A stretch of 12,435 nucleotides of DNA from Candidatus Puniceispirillum sp. (lineage in GTDB: Bacteria > Pseudomonadota > Alphaproteobacteria > Puniceispirillales > Puniceispirillaceae): the NCBI GenBank assembly GCA_018668795.1, contig JABJBD010000013.1, positions 1 through 12,435 of the forward strand. Direction: 5' to 3'. Every line of letters begins with the position of its first letter. Position 1 is the stretch's first letter. This document shows positions 1 to 4,530 of this stretch, piece after piece. A program made the translations under genes and the position numbers. The notes under the pieces are model-generated. The model was given only the letters and a program-made list of their open reading frames with translations. It had not been told where the DNA came from and made no database searches.

Positions 1-48
1 GTTGGCCTGAATATTTGTTGGCCTGAATGTTTGTTGGCCTGAATATTT
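1..48. repeat. Three tandem copies of a 16-bp repeat
   Basis: The unit GTTGGCCTGAATATTT occurs at 1-16, 17-32 (one change, A to G at position 29) and 33-48, directly abutting with no spacers. The array begins at the first base of the window, so its true copy number is unknown. There is no open frame through it. It could be a minisatellite-like intergenic repeat or a set of protein-binding sites; nothing seen here decides between these. Confidence 0.9.
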
Positions 49-139
49 TGCTTGTGTGAATGCCAAACCGTCAAGGTGCATGTTTTAAGTTTATAGGTAA
101 GTTTTACCAATAAAACGTCAATATTTGGAATTATATTCC
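49..139. other. Intergenic stretch with one weak hairpin, no gene
   Basis: No coding frame was found here. The only structure seen is an imperfect stem-loop at about 82-116: GGTAA (96-100) faces TTACC (104-108) over a 3-nt loop, and GTTTTA (82-87) can pair with TAAAAC (111-116). No T-run follows it, so it is not a convincing terminator. Together with the leader described below it makes up the 475-bp gene-free region upstream of metY. Confidence 0.5.
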
Positions 140-169
140 CTAAAGGCGCGTTGACAGGGTGCCTTTTAG
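140..169. repeat. Inverted repeat straddling the metY -35 box
   Basis: CTAAAGGC (140-147) is mirrored by GCCTTTTAG (161-169), complementary except for one extra T. The 13-nt spacer contains the TTGACA -35 hexamer. As RNA from an upstream gene it could be a terminator, since TATGTTTTTAT follows. As DNA it could be an operator over the metY promoter. Neither role is proven. Confidence 0.4.
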
Positions 170-180
170 TATGTTTTTAT
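151..180 (+). promoter_or_regulatory. Sigma70-type promoter of the metY leader
   Basis: A perfect TTGACA -35 box lies at 151-156. After an 18-nt spacer comes TTTTAT at 175-180, a 4/6 match to the -10 consensus, preceded by an extended -10 TG at 172-173. Transcription would begin near 187, exactly where the first aptamer stem starts (188). That agreement supports both calls. Confidence 0.7.
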
Positions 181-187
181 CTCTACA

Positions 188-238
188 TCGCCGATTTAAA
201 TGACAACTTGCGGGCGATTCATAAATACGGCTAAAGCG
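188..238 (+). promoter_or_regulatory. SAM-II-type riboswitch aptamer
   Basis: Stem P1 is TCGCC (188-192) paired with GGCGA (213-217). The loop starts with GATTTAA (193-199), as in SAM-II aptamers, and ends in CTTGC. After P1 comes ATAAATACGGCTAAAGCG, resembling the conserved SAM-II tail ending in GCUAAA. The pseudoknot P2 can be drawn as CUU (207-209) with AAG (234-236) and GC (210-211) with GC (230-231), leaving U232-A233 unpaired. It lies just downstream of a predicted start site and upstream of a SAM-pathway gene, as the family does in alphaproteobacteria. The assignment rests on remembered consensus; a covariance search for Rfam SAM-II would settle it. Confidence 0.8.
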
Positions 239-283
239 CGATCTGGATGACATGATGTCTTAACCAAACGCCCGCTTTTAGCT
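229..283 (+). promoter_or_regulatory. Antiterminator pairing between aptamer tail and terminator loop
   Basis: GGCTAAAGCG (229-238), the 3' pseudoknot strand of the SAM-II aptamer, is complementary to CGCTTTTAGCT (273-283) in the apical part of the downstream terminator. The duplex has about ten pairs (one of them G-U) with a single bulged T. Without SAM this pairing would hinder terminator formation. With SAM bound the strand is locked in the pseudoknot and the terminator can form. The complementarity is seen; the switching is inferred. Confidence 0.6.
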
Positions 284-295
284 GAGGCGTTTTTT
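266..295 (+). terminator. Riboswitch-controlled intrinsic terminator
   Basis: AAACGCC (266-272) pairs with GGCGTTT (286-292), and the U-tract continues to 295. Inside the loop a small GCT/AGC stem (274-276 with 280-282) can stack. It lies 28 nt after the SAM-II aptamer and about 180 nt before metY, so it is an attenuator rather than a gene-end terminator. Confidence 0.75.
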
Positions 296-297
296 AT

Positions 298-405
298 TGC
301 TTGTGCCACAGGGTATATCCTCCACAGGATATATTTCCAAGGTATCTAGCATAGCGTGTCTTTAATTTGTTTAGGCACAACCTTGTGGAGCTGACCTCTC
401 TTGAA
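298..405 (+). other. Linker between the two aptamers, with a hairpin
   Basis: This part of the metY leader has no open frame worth calling. It holds a perfect stem-loop, TATATCC (314-320), loop TCCACA, GGATATA (327-333), extendable by a G-U pair. No T-run follows it. A weaker CACA/TGTG hairpin lies at 376-387. It may simply separate the attenuator from the second aptamer. Confidence 0.5.
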
Positions 406-470
406 ACGGGTTGGGTATTTGATTCTAGCTTGTGCGCCCTGACATTCCGTCCAAAGCACTAAAGAGGAGA
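406..470 (+). promoter_or_regulatory. SAM-V-type riboswitch overlapping the metY ribosome-binding site
   Basis: This has the same plan as the upstream aptamer. P1 can be drawn as GGG (413-415) with CCC (437-439). The loop carries ATTTGATT (417-424) and then CTTGTGC (429-435). The tail is GCACTAAAG (456-464). The pseudoknot pairs GUGC (432-435) with GCAC (456-459) and CUU (429-431) with AAG (462-464), again leaving a UA pair of bases (460-461) unpaired. The tail runs directly into the Shine-Dalgarno GAGGAG (464-469), 6 nt before the metY start codon, so ligand binding would hide the ribosome site. An outer stem ACGG/CCGT (406-409 with 447-450) is also possible. SAM-V is known to occur in tandem after SAM-II in marine alphaproteobacteria. 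P1 is short here, so the call is less certain than the first. Confidence 0.65.
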
Positions 471-475
471 TAAAT

Positions 476-1819
476 ATGTCTATTTCTGAAAAACAGCCTA
501 TATCTACGCCTGTCCTGCATCCTGAAACAGCCGCGCTACATGCCGGTTTCAGACAGGATCCAACAACCAATGCGGTGGCGGTGCCTATTTATCAGACAAC
601 GTCATATGAATTCGGCTCAACCGATCATGCGGCCAATCTGTTCGGTCTTGCCGAGCTGGGTAATATCTATACGCGGATCATGAACCCGACAACGGATGTG
701 CTGGAAAAGCGCGTTGCCGCCATCGAAGGGGGTGTCGCGGCACTGGCAGTTGCATCAGGGCAGGTGGCGACGGCCTATGCAGTGCAGAATCTGGCAGTTG
801 CTGGTGATAATATCGTCAGCTCGACCGACATTTATGGCGGCACTTGGAACCTGTTCAAAAATACCCTTGCCCAGCAAGGTATCGAAGTGCGGTTTGTCGA
901 TCCGTCCGACCCGGCAAATTTTGCCGCGGCCACAGATGAGCGTACACGCGCTTATTATGCCGAAACCCTGCCTAATCCAAAGCTGGAAGTATTTCCAATT
1001 CAGGAAGTGGCCGATATTGGCCGGCCATTGGGTATTCCGTTGATTATTGATAATACGGCGGCACCTTTGCTGGCGCGGCCATTCGATCATGGGGCGGCGA
1101 TTATTGTCCATTCACTGACCAAATATATTGGCGGGCATGGCACATCGATAGGCGGTATTATCATTGACGGTGGTAATTTTGACTGGGGCGCATTTCCAGA
1201 ACGACAGCCAGCCTTGAACCAGCCTGATCCGTCCTATCATGGCGCGATCTGGTCTGAAGCGGCAAAACCGTTGGGGCCAATTGCCTATGTTTTGAAAGCG
1301 CGGGTGACATTGCTTCGTGATCTTGGCGCGCCGCTAAGCCCATTCAATGCCTTTCAGCTTATCCAAGGGCTTGAAACCTTGCCATTGCGGATCCGTGAAC
1401 ATAGCAAGAATGCAAGTGCTGTGGCGGATTTCCTTGATAGCTATCCGGGGATTGCCAAGGTCAATTATCCACGCTTGCAGGATGCCGAACCAGCGCGCCG
1501 TGCCTATCAATATCTGAAAGGTGGTTATGGCGGTCTGGTCGGGTTCGAACTTGAAGGCGGCTTGGAAGCTGGCAAAGCCTTTGTCGATTCTCTGGAGCTG
1601 TTCCATCATGTTGCCAATATAGGTGATGCGCGTTCGCTGGCCATTCATCCAGCGTCAACTACGCATTCGCAATTAACAGCCGAGGAACAGGAAGCGGCTG
1701 GTGTGAACCAAGGCTATATCCGTCTGTCAGTAGGGATTGAGCATATTGACGATATTATCGCCGATCTGGAGCAGGCACTTGATAAAGCGATCAATGGTGT
1801 TGCGAAAGCGGCTGAATAA
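476..1819 (+). CDS. metY: O-acetylhomoserine aminocarboxypropyltransferase (sulfhydrylase)
   Basis: A pyridoxal-phosphate enzyme of the Cys/Met metabolism family, in the cytoplasm. It joins O-acetyl-L-homoserine with sulfide to give homocysteine and acetate (direct sulfhydrylation), the step before methionine. The 447 residues match the long OAHS type rather than the roughly 400-residue MetB/MetZ type. Visible motifs are YTRIMNPT (65-72, phosphate-binding Tyr/Arg from the partner subunit), SGQ (94-96), Tyr120 in DIYGGT (cofactor stacking), DNT (192-194, Asp to the pyridine nitrogen) and SLTKYIGGHG with the Schiff-base lysine K216. The ATG at 476 is fixed by GAGGAG six bases upstream. The gene is monocistronic, behind a leader with two apparent SAM riboswitches, so it is probably shut off when SAM is plentiful. 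It is intact, with no oddities. Use of O-succinylhomoserine cannot be excluded from sequence alone. Confidence 0.95.
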   Translation: MSISEKQPISTPVLHPETAALHAGFRQDPTTNAVAVPIYQTTSYEFGSTDHAANLFGLAELGNIYTRIMNPTTDVLEKRVAAIEGGVAALAVASGQVATAYAVQNLAVAGDNIVSSTDIYGGTWNLFKNTLAQQGIEVRFVDPSDPANFAAATDERTRAYYAETLPNPKLEVFPIQEVADIGRPLGIPLIIDNTAAPLLARPFDHGAAIIVHSLTKYIGGHGTSIGGIIIDGGNFDWGAFPERQPALNQPDPSYHGAIWSEAAKPLGPIAYVLKARVTLLRDLGAPLSPFNAFQLIQGLETLPLRIREHSKNASAVADFLDSYPGIAKVNYPRLQDAEPARRAYQYLKGGYGGLVGFELEGGLEAGKAFVDSLELFHHVANIGDARSLAIHPASTTHSQLTAEEQEAAGVNQGYIRLSVGIEHIDDIIADLEQALDKAINGVAKAAE

Positions 1820-1840
1820 AACCTGACACATATTATAGAC

Positions 1841-1873
1841 AAAGGGGCTTGGAGATGATCCGCGCCCCTTTTT
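1841..1873 (+). terminator. Intrinsic terminator after metY
   Basis: AAAGGGGC (1841-1848) pairs with GCCCCTTT (1864-1871), followed by TT, with a 15-nt loop. It lies 22 nt after the metY stop and 12 nt beyond the stop of the convergent trpG/pabA gene, so it may serve both strands. The T-run on the opposite strand is only three bases. Confidence 0.8.
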
Positions 1874-1884
1874 AGTCAAGCGCC

Positions 1885-2556
1885 TTAAGCGTGCATCTGG
1901 TCGGGGAAACGCTGATCCAGACGTAAAATCTGGGTTTCCAAGGCAGCGATTGTTGCGTCATCAGGTAGATCATGCCCGCAGATTTTGAGAAAATTGCCCA
2001 GAATACGGTATCCCGCCACCGACGCGATTGATTCGGGATGGAACTGGACGCCGTGCAATTCGGCCTGACAATGCGATAGCCCCATGATCGCCCCCGCCGC
2101 GGTACGCGCGGTCACAGTCAGTTCGTCAGGCAAGGTTGCTTCGTCAATAACCAATGAATGATAGCGTGTGACAGGAAATTCTTCGGGGCAATTGGCAAAA
2201 ATATCACTGATTACGGCATTGCTGTAGGTGCGCTTGACCATTGATAATTTGCCATGGACAGGCGGATCAACGCGCATGATTGACGCGCCAAAAGCAACGC
2301 CAAGTGATTGATGCCCCAAGCAGACACCAAGTAGGGGGATTTTTCCCTGAGCCGCGCGGATCAGATCAATGGTAATGCCAGCATCATCAGGTGTGCCAGG
2401 GCCAGGCGACACGATAAGTCCCTGCGGCGTGCGCGCGATAATATCATCAACTGTGGCCGCGTCATTGCGGATGATCTCAACCTCGGCGCCAAGGTCAGAC
2501 AGGAAATGCCAGAGGTTCCAAGTGAAACTGTCGTAATTATCGATGAGGATAAACAT
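1885..2556 (-). CDS. trpG/pabA: Anthranilate / 4-amino-4-deoxychorismate synthase glutaminase subunit
   Basis: A class I glutamine amidotransferase of 223 residues. It releases ammonia from glutamine for the chorismate-using partner (TrpE or PabB), giving anthranilate (tryptophan) or aminodeoxychorismate (folate). The N-terminus MFILIDNYDSFTWN is typical of the family and fixes the start. Also visible are SPGPGTPDDAG (50-60, oxyanion region), GVCLGHQ with nucleophile Cys79, HGKLS (101-105), YHS (132-134) and FHPES with His173 and Glu175 of the triad. It is about 25 residues longer at the C-terminus than the shortest members. The Shine-Dalgarno site is poor (AAAACAACC before the ATG). No partner gene is adjacent, so sequence cannot tell whether it serves tryptophan, folate or both. 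It converges on metY and diverges from rplM. Confidence 0.9.
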   Translation of the reverse strand: MFILIDNYDSFTWNLWHFLSDLGAEVEIIRNDAATVDDIIARTPQGLIVSPGPGTPDDAGITIDLIRAAQGKIPLLGVCLGHQSLGVAFGASIMRVDPPVHGKLSMVKRTYSNAVISDIFANCPEEFPVTRYHSLVIDEATLPDELTVTARTAAGAIMGLSHCQAELHGVQFHPESIASVAGYRILGNFLKICGHDLPDDATIAALETQILRLDQRFPDQMHA

Positions 2557-2582
2557 GGTTGTTTTGCTTTAAGCCGTCATTA

Positions 2583-2625
2583 CCAGATTGGCAGTATAGA
2601 GATGATCGCGATAAAAGCAATCTGG
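2583..2625. repeat. 8-bp inverted repeat bracketing the trpG/pabA promoter
   Basis: CCAGATTG (2583-2590) is exactly mirrored by CAATCTGG (2618-2625), with 27 bp between. The interval contains the predicted -10 and most of the -35 of the minus-strand gene. A related string, CAGATTGGC, recurs at 2774-2782 in the rplM leader. It may be an operator pair; chance is possible. Confidence 0.45.
2593..2620 (-). promoter_or_regulatory. Predicted promoter of trpG/pabA
   Basis: Read on the minus strand, TTGCTT (2620-2615) is followed after 16 nt by TATACT (2598-2593), a 5/6 match to the -10 consensus. The leader to the start at 2556 would be about 30 nt. The -35 is a 3/6 match, so activity is likely modest or regulated. 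Confidence 0.5.
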
Positions 2626-2653
2626 AGCCAAATTTATGTAAGCAGGAATAAAA

Positions 2654-2681
2654 TATATGTGGTAAAATAAAACCACATATA
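2654..2681. repeat. Perfect 10-bp inverted repeat in the divergent intergenic region
   Basis: TATATGTGGT (2654-2663) and ACCACATATA (2672-2681) are perfect complements around the 8-nt spacer AAAATAAA. It lies between the divergent trpG/pabA and rplM promoters. No T-run follows on the plus strand. On the minus strand only short mixed A/T sequence follows. An operator or a DNA cruciform-type site seems likelier than a terminator, but this is inference. Confidence 0.6.
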
Positions 2682-2731
2682 CAAACCGTTGTATTTAAAC
2701 AAATATATAAATATTCATTGATATTTTATGT

Positions 2732-2760
2732 TTGACGCCGTGACCAAATCCCCCTATAAC
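2732..2760 (+). promoter_or_regulatory. Promoter of the rplM-rpsI operon
   Basis: TTGACG (2732-2737) and TATAAC (2755-2760) are separated by exactly 17 nt, and each matches consensus at 5 of 6 bases. An AT-rich tract (2691-2729) lies upstream and could act as an UP element. The start site would be near 2767, giving a leader of about 67 nt. The strength suits a ribosomal protein operon. Confidence 0.8.
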
Positions 2761-2772
2761 CTGCACAGTTTC

Positions 2773-2808
2773 GCAGATTGGCCAGTAAAGATGAACTGGC
2801 GTATCTGT
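2773..2808 (+). promoter_or_regulatory. Hairpin in the rplM leader, candidate autoregulatory site
   Basis: The upper stem GCCAGT (2781-2786) pairs with ACTGGC (2795-2800) over the 8-nt loop AAAGATGA. The lower stem CAGAT (2774-2778) pairs with ATCTG (2803-2807) below a 2x2 internal loop. It ends 14 nt before the Shine-Dalgarno GGAG (2822-2825). In E. coli, L13 represses its own operon by binding leader RNA. A similar role here is plausible but unproven. Confidence 0.55.
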
Positions 2809-2833
2809 ATCATTTCAAATTGGAGATTGTTTT

Positions 2834-3301
2834 ATGCCTTTGCCAAGGACATATGTTGCAACACCCAAAGACATCGAAAAGAACTGGTTCGTTGTCGATG
2901 CGCAGGATCTGGTTCTGGGACGTCTCGCGTCTCTGATCGCCATGCGTGTGCGGGGAAAGCACAAGCCTACCTATACACCAAACATGGATTGCGGCGATCA
3001 TATCATCGTCGTGAATGCTGAAAAGGTGAAGCTGACCGGTAATAAGCGTTCACAAAAGACCTATTACTGGCATACGGGTTATCCGGGCGGTATCAAAGAA
3101 CGTACAGCTGACAAAATTCTTGAAGGTCGTTTTCCAACACGTGTTGTTGAAAAAGCTGTTGAGCGTATGATCCCACGTGGTCCGCTTGGTCGTCAGGCTA
3201 TGCGCAACCTGCATATCTATGCTGGCCCGTCGCATCCGCATGAAGCACAGCAGCCTGCGGTACTCGATATCGCCAGCATGAACGAAAAGAATAAGAGGTA
3301 G
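2834..3301 (+). CDS. rplM: 50S ribosomal protein L13
   Basis: L13 is an early-assembling protein of the large ribosomal subunit that binds 23S rRNA. The 155 residues are the usual length for alphaproteobacteria. Characteristic stretches are VVDAQDLVLGRLAS (20-33), RGKHKPTYTPNMDCGDH (40-56), YYWHTGYPGG (77-86) and VEKAVERMIPRGPLGR (104-119). The start ATG has GGAG eight bases upstream. It is the first gene of a two-gene operon. Its last codons supply the Shine-Dalgarno site (AAGAGG) of rpsI, which starts two bases after the stop, so the two proteins should be made in step. The gene is intact. Confidence 0.98.
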   Translation: MPLPRTYVATPKDIEKNWFVVDAQDLVLGRLASLIAMRVRGKHKPTYTPNMDCGDHIIVVNAEKVKLTGNKRSQKTYYWHTGYPGGIKERTADKILEGRFPTRVVEKAVERMIPRGPLGRQAMRNLHIYAGPSHPHEAQQPAVLDIASMNEKNKR

Positions 3302-3303
3302 TT

Positions 3304-3867
3304 ATGGCTCAGGAAACTCAAAACGAAGATGAAAAGCCAGTAGCTGATACAGCTGTTGAAGCGACACCAGCGCCGGAGGCTACAGGTATGGCCGCACTTG
3401 GCGCACTTACCGAAGGTGGCACGGCTGATGCCGCGCCGGCTGAAGTTGCCGCCGCACCTGCCGAGCCAAAGATTGATAGTCTTGGTCGATCATATGCAAC
3501 AGGTCGCCGTAAAGACGCTTCTGCCCGCGTATGGGTAAAGCGTGGCACCGGTCAGGTGAAAATCAATGGTCGTGATATTAGCGTTTATTTTGCGCGTCCG
3601 GTTTTGCAAATGATCCTTGCCCAGCCATTTGAAACGGTTGAGCGCGTTGGTGAATTTGACGTGTTCGCAACAGTTAAAGGTGGTGGCCTGTCTGGTCAAG
3701 CTGGCGCGGTACGTCATGGTATCAGCCGGGCTTTGACCTATTTCGAGCCAGGTTTGCGCCCAGCTTTGAAAGCTGGTGGTTTTCTGACACGTGACTCACG
3801 TGTTGTCGAGCGTAAGAAATACGGTAAAGCAAAAGCGCGTAAGAGCTTCCAGTTCTCGAAACGTTAG
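3304..3867 (+). CDS. rpsI: 30S ribosomal protein S9 with acidic Ala/Pro/Glu-rich N-terminal extension
   Basis: S9 belongs to the small-subunit head; its C-terminal tail, here ending KARKSFQFSKR, reaches the P-site tRNA. The conserved core begins near residue 59 (SLGRSYATGRRKDASARVWV). It includes ISVYFARPVLQ (92-102), a glycine-rich turn GGGLSGQAGAVRHGISRAL (126-144) and the basic tail with the universal final Lys-Arg. Residues 1-57 are low-complexity, with many Ala, Pro, Glu and Asp, giving 187 residues against about 130 in E. coli and roughly 155-165 in many alphaproteobacteria. The ATG follows the rplM stop by two bases, and no later ATG suits the core, so the extension appears real. A strong terminator follows. 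Confidence 0.97.
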   Translation: MAQETQNEDEKPVADTAVEATPAPEATGMAALGALTEGGTADAAPAEVAAAPAEPKIDSLGRSYATGRRKDASARVWVKRGTGQVKINGRDISVYFARPVLQMILAQPFETVERVGEFDVFATVKGGGLSGQAGAVRHGISRALTYFEPGLRPALKAGGFLTRDSRVVERKKYGKAKARKSFQFSKR

Positions 3868-3889
3868 GTTTTATCCATATCAAATTTCG

Positions 3890-3923
3890 AAAAGGCAGGG
3901 ATTTTCCTTGCCTTTTTGTTTTT
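3890..3923 (+). terminator. Strong intrinsic terminator after rpsI
   Basis: AAAAGGCAGGG (3890-3900) pairs with CCTTGCCTTTT (3906-3916), including one G-U pair, over the 5-nt loop ATTTT. It is followed by TGTTTTT. It lies 23 nt after the rpsI stop and ends the rplM-rpsI operon. Confidence 0.9.
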
Positions 3924-3940
3924 GTGCCTTTTTTATGGGG

Positions 3941-3995
3941 TGAATTGGTTAATTCAGCGAATTGTTACATGTAAACAATTATAAAAAGCACGTGC
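3941..3995. promoter_or_regulatory. Cluster of three palindromes before the GNAT-paiB cassette
   Basis: TGAATT-GGTT-AATTCA occupies 3941-3956. At 3960-3980, AATTGT and ACAATT flank the 8-bp palindrome TACATGTA (3966-3973), with one extra A at 3974. GCACGTGC lies at 3988-3995, next to the start codon. A -10-like TATAAA (3980-3985) overlaps the edge of the second palindrome, and no good -35 is visible. A dimeric regulator bound to the 3960-3980 element would cover the promoter. This is the likeliest operator in the window; the binding protein is unknown. Confidence 0.55.
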
Positions 3996-3998
3996 GTG

Positions 3999-4520
3999 AT
4001 GAACAGAATTACAGTGCGCGAAATGACTTTGGCGGAACATATGTTGGTCGCCGATTATTGGGGCAATACCAGTGATAGCTATTTATTGGCACTTGGTGTC
4101 GATAAAGCAAAAATGCCCTCACGAGAGGCGTGGGCTGAGACGCTGACAGATCAGTTCCATACATCATTGACACAACGTCATATGTTCTATCTTGGCTGGG
4201 AATATGATGGCGGCTTGGTTGGGCATTCGAATTTGTCGCCTTTCGCATATGGCAAAACCGGTATGATACATATGCATATCTGGGATGATGGCAATCGCGG
4301 ACAGGGCATTGCAAAAAGCTGTCTTGCACAATCAATCAGCATGTTTTTTAAGATTTTGAATCTGGAGATGATTATCTGTGAACCCTATGCACATAATCCG
4401 GCGCCTAACAGAATATTGCAAGGTCTGGGGTTTCGTTCGGTTAAACGTTACTGGACGACGCCTGGCCCAATTAATTTGAAACAGGAAGTCAATCGATATG
4501 AAATTTTCAAACAGGCATAG
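3999..4520 (+). CDS. GNAT family N-acetyltransferase
   Basis: A GCN5-related acetyltransferase that would transfer acetyl from acetyl-CoA to an amine; the substrate is unknown. The 173 residues show the acetyl-CoA pyrophosphate-binding motif NRGQGIAK (99-106). They also show a late-motif region, EPYAHNPAPNRILQGLGF (128-145), ending in a strand with RYW, as in RimJ-like and related GNATs. The N-terminal half, with HMFYLGWEYDGGLVGHSNLS (61-80), forms the usual central strands. ATG 3999 is chosen, though an in-frame GTG at 3996 directly precedes it. No Shine-Dalgarno site is visible, and the predicted start site (about 3992) would give an almost leaderless mRNA. It is the first gene of a four-gene cassette with paiB ten bases downstream, and it is preceded by likely operator palindromes. 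Confidence 0.85.
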   Translation: MNRITVREMTLAEHMLVADYWGNTSDSYLLALGVDKAKMPSREAWAETLTDQFHTSLTQRHMFYLGWEYDGGLVGHSNLSPFAYGKTGMIHMHIWDDGNRGQGIAKSCLAQSISMFFKILNLEMIICEPYAHNPAPNRILQGLGFRSVKRYWTTPGPINLKQEVNRYEIFKQA

Positions 4521-4530
4521 GTGATCCGAA

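Noticed and set aside
1..48. CRISPR-like array
   Set aside because: The 16-bp units abut directly with no unique spacers, so this is a simple tandem repeat.
252..263. Tiny upstream reading frame (ATG ATG TCT TAA) in the metY leader
   Set aside because: Three codons with no ribosome site, lying between the aptamer and the terminator; the leader is better explained by RNA structure.
346..570. Minus-strand 74-residue open frame over the metY leader
   Set aside because: It overlaps the riboswitch leader and the metY start, has no family resemblance and no ribosome site; a chance frame.
2728..3021. 97-residue plus-strand frame upstream of and overlapping rplM
   Set aside because: It lies out of frame over the rplM promoter, leader and coding region; rplM is unmistakable, so this is a shadow.
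3318..3548. Minus-strand Ala/Ser-rich 76-residue frame
   Set aside because: It is the antisense of the low-complexity start of rpsI; its composition is forced by the opposite strand.
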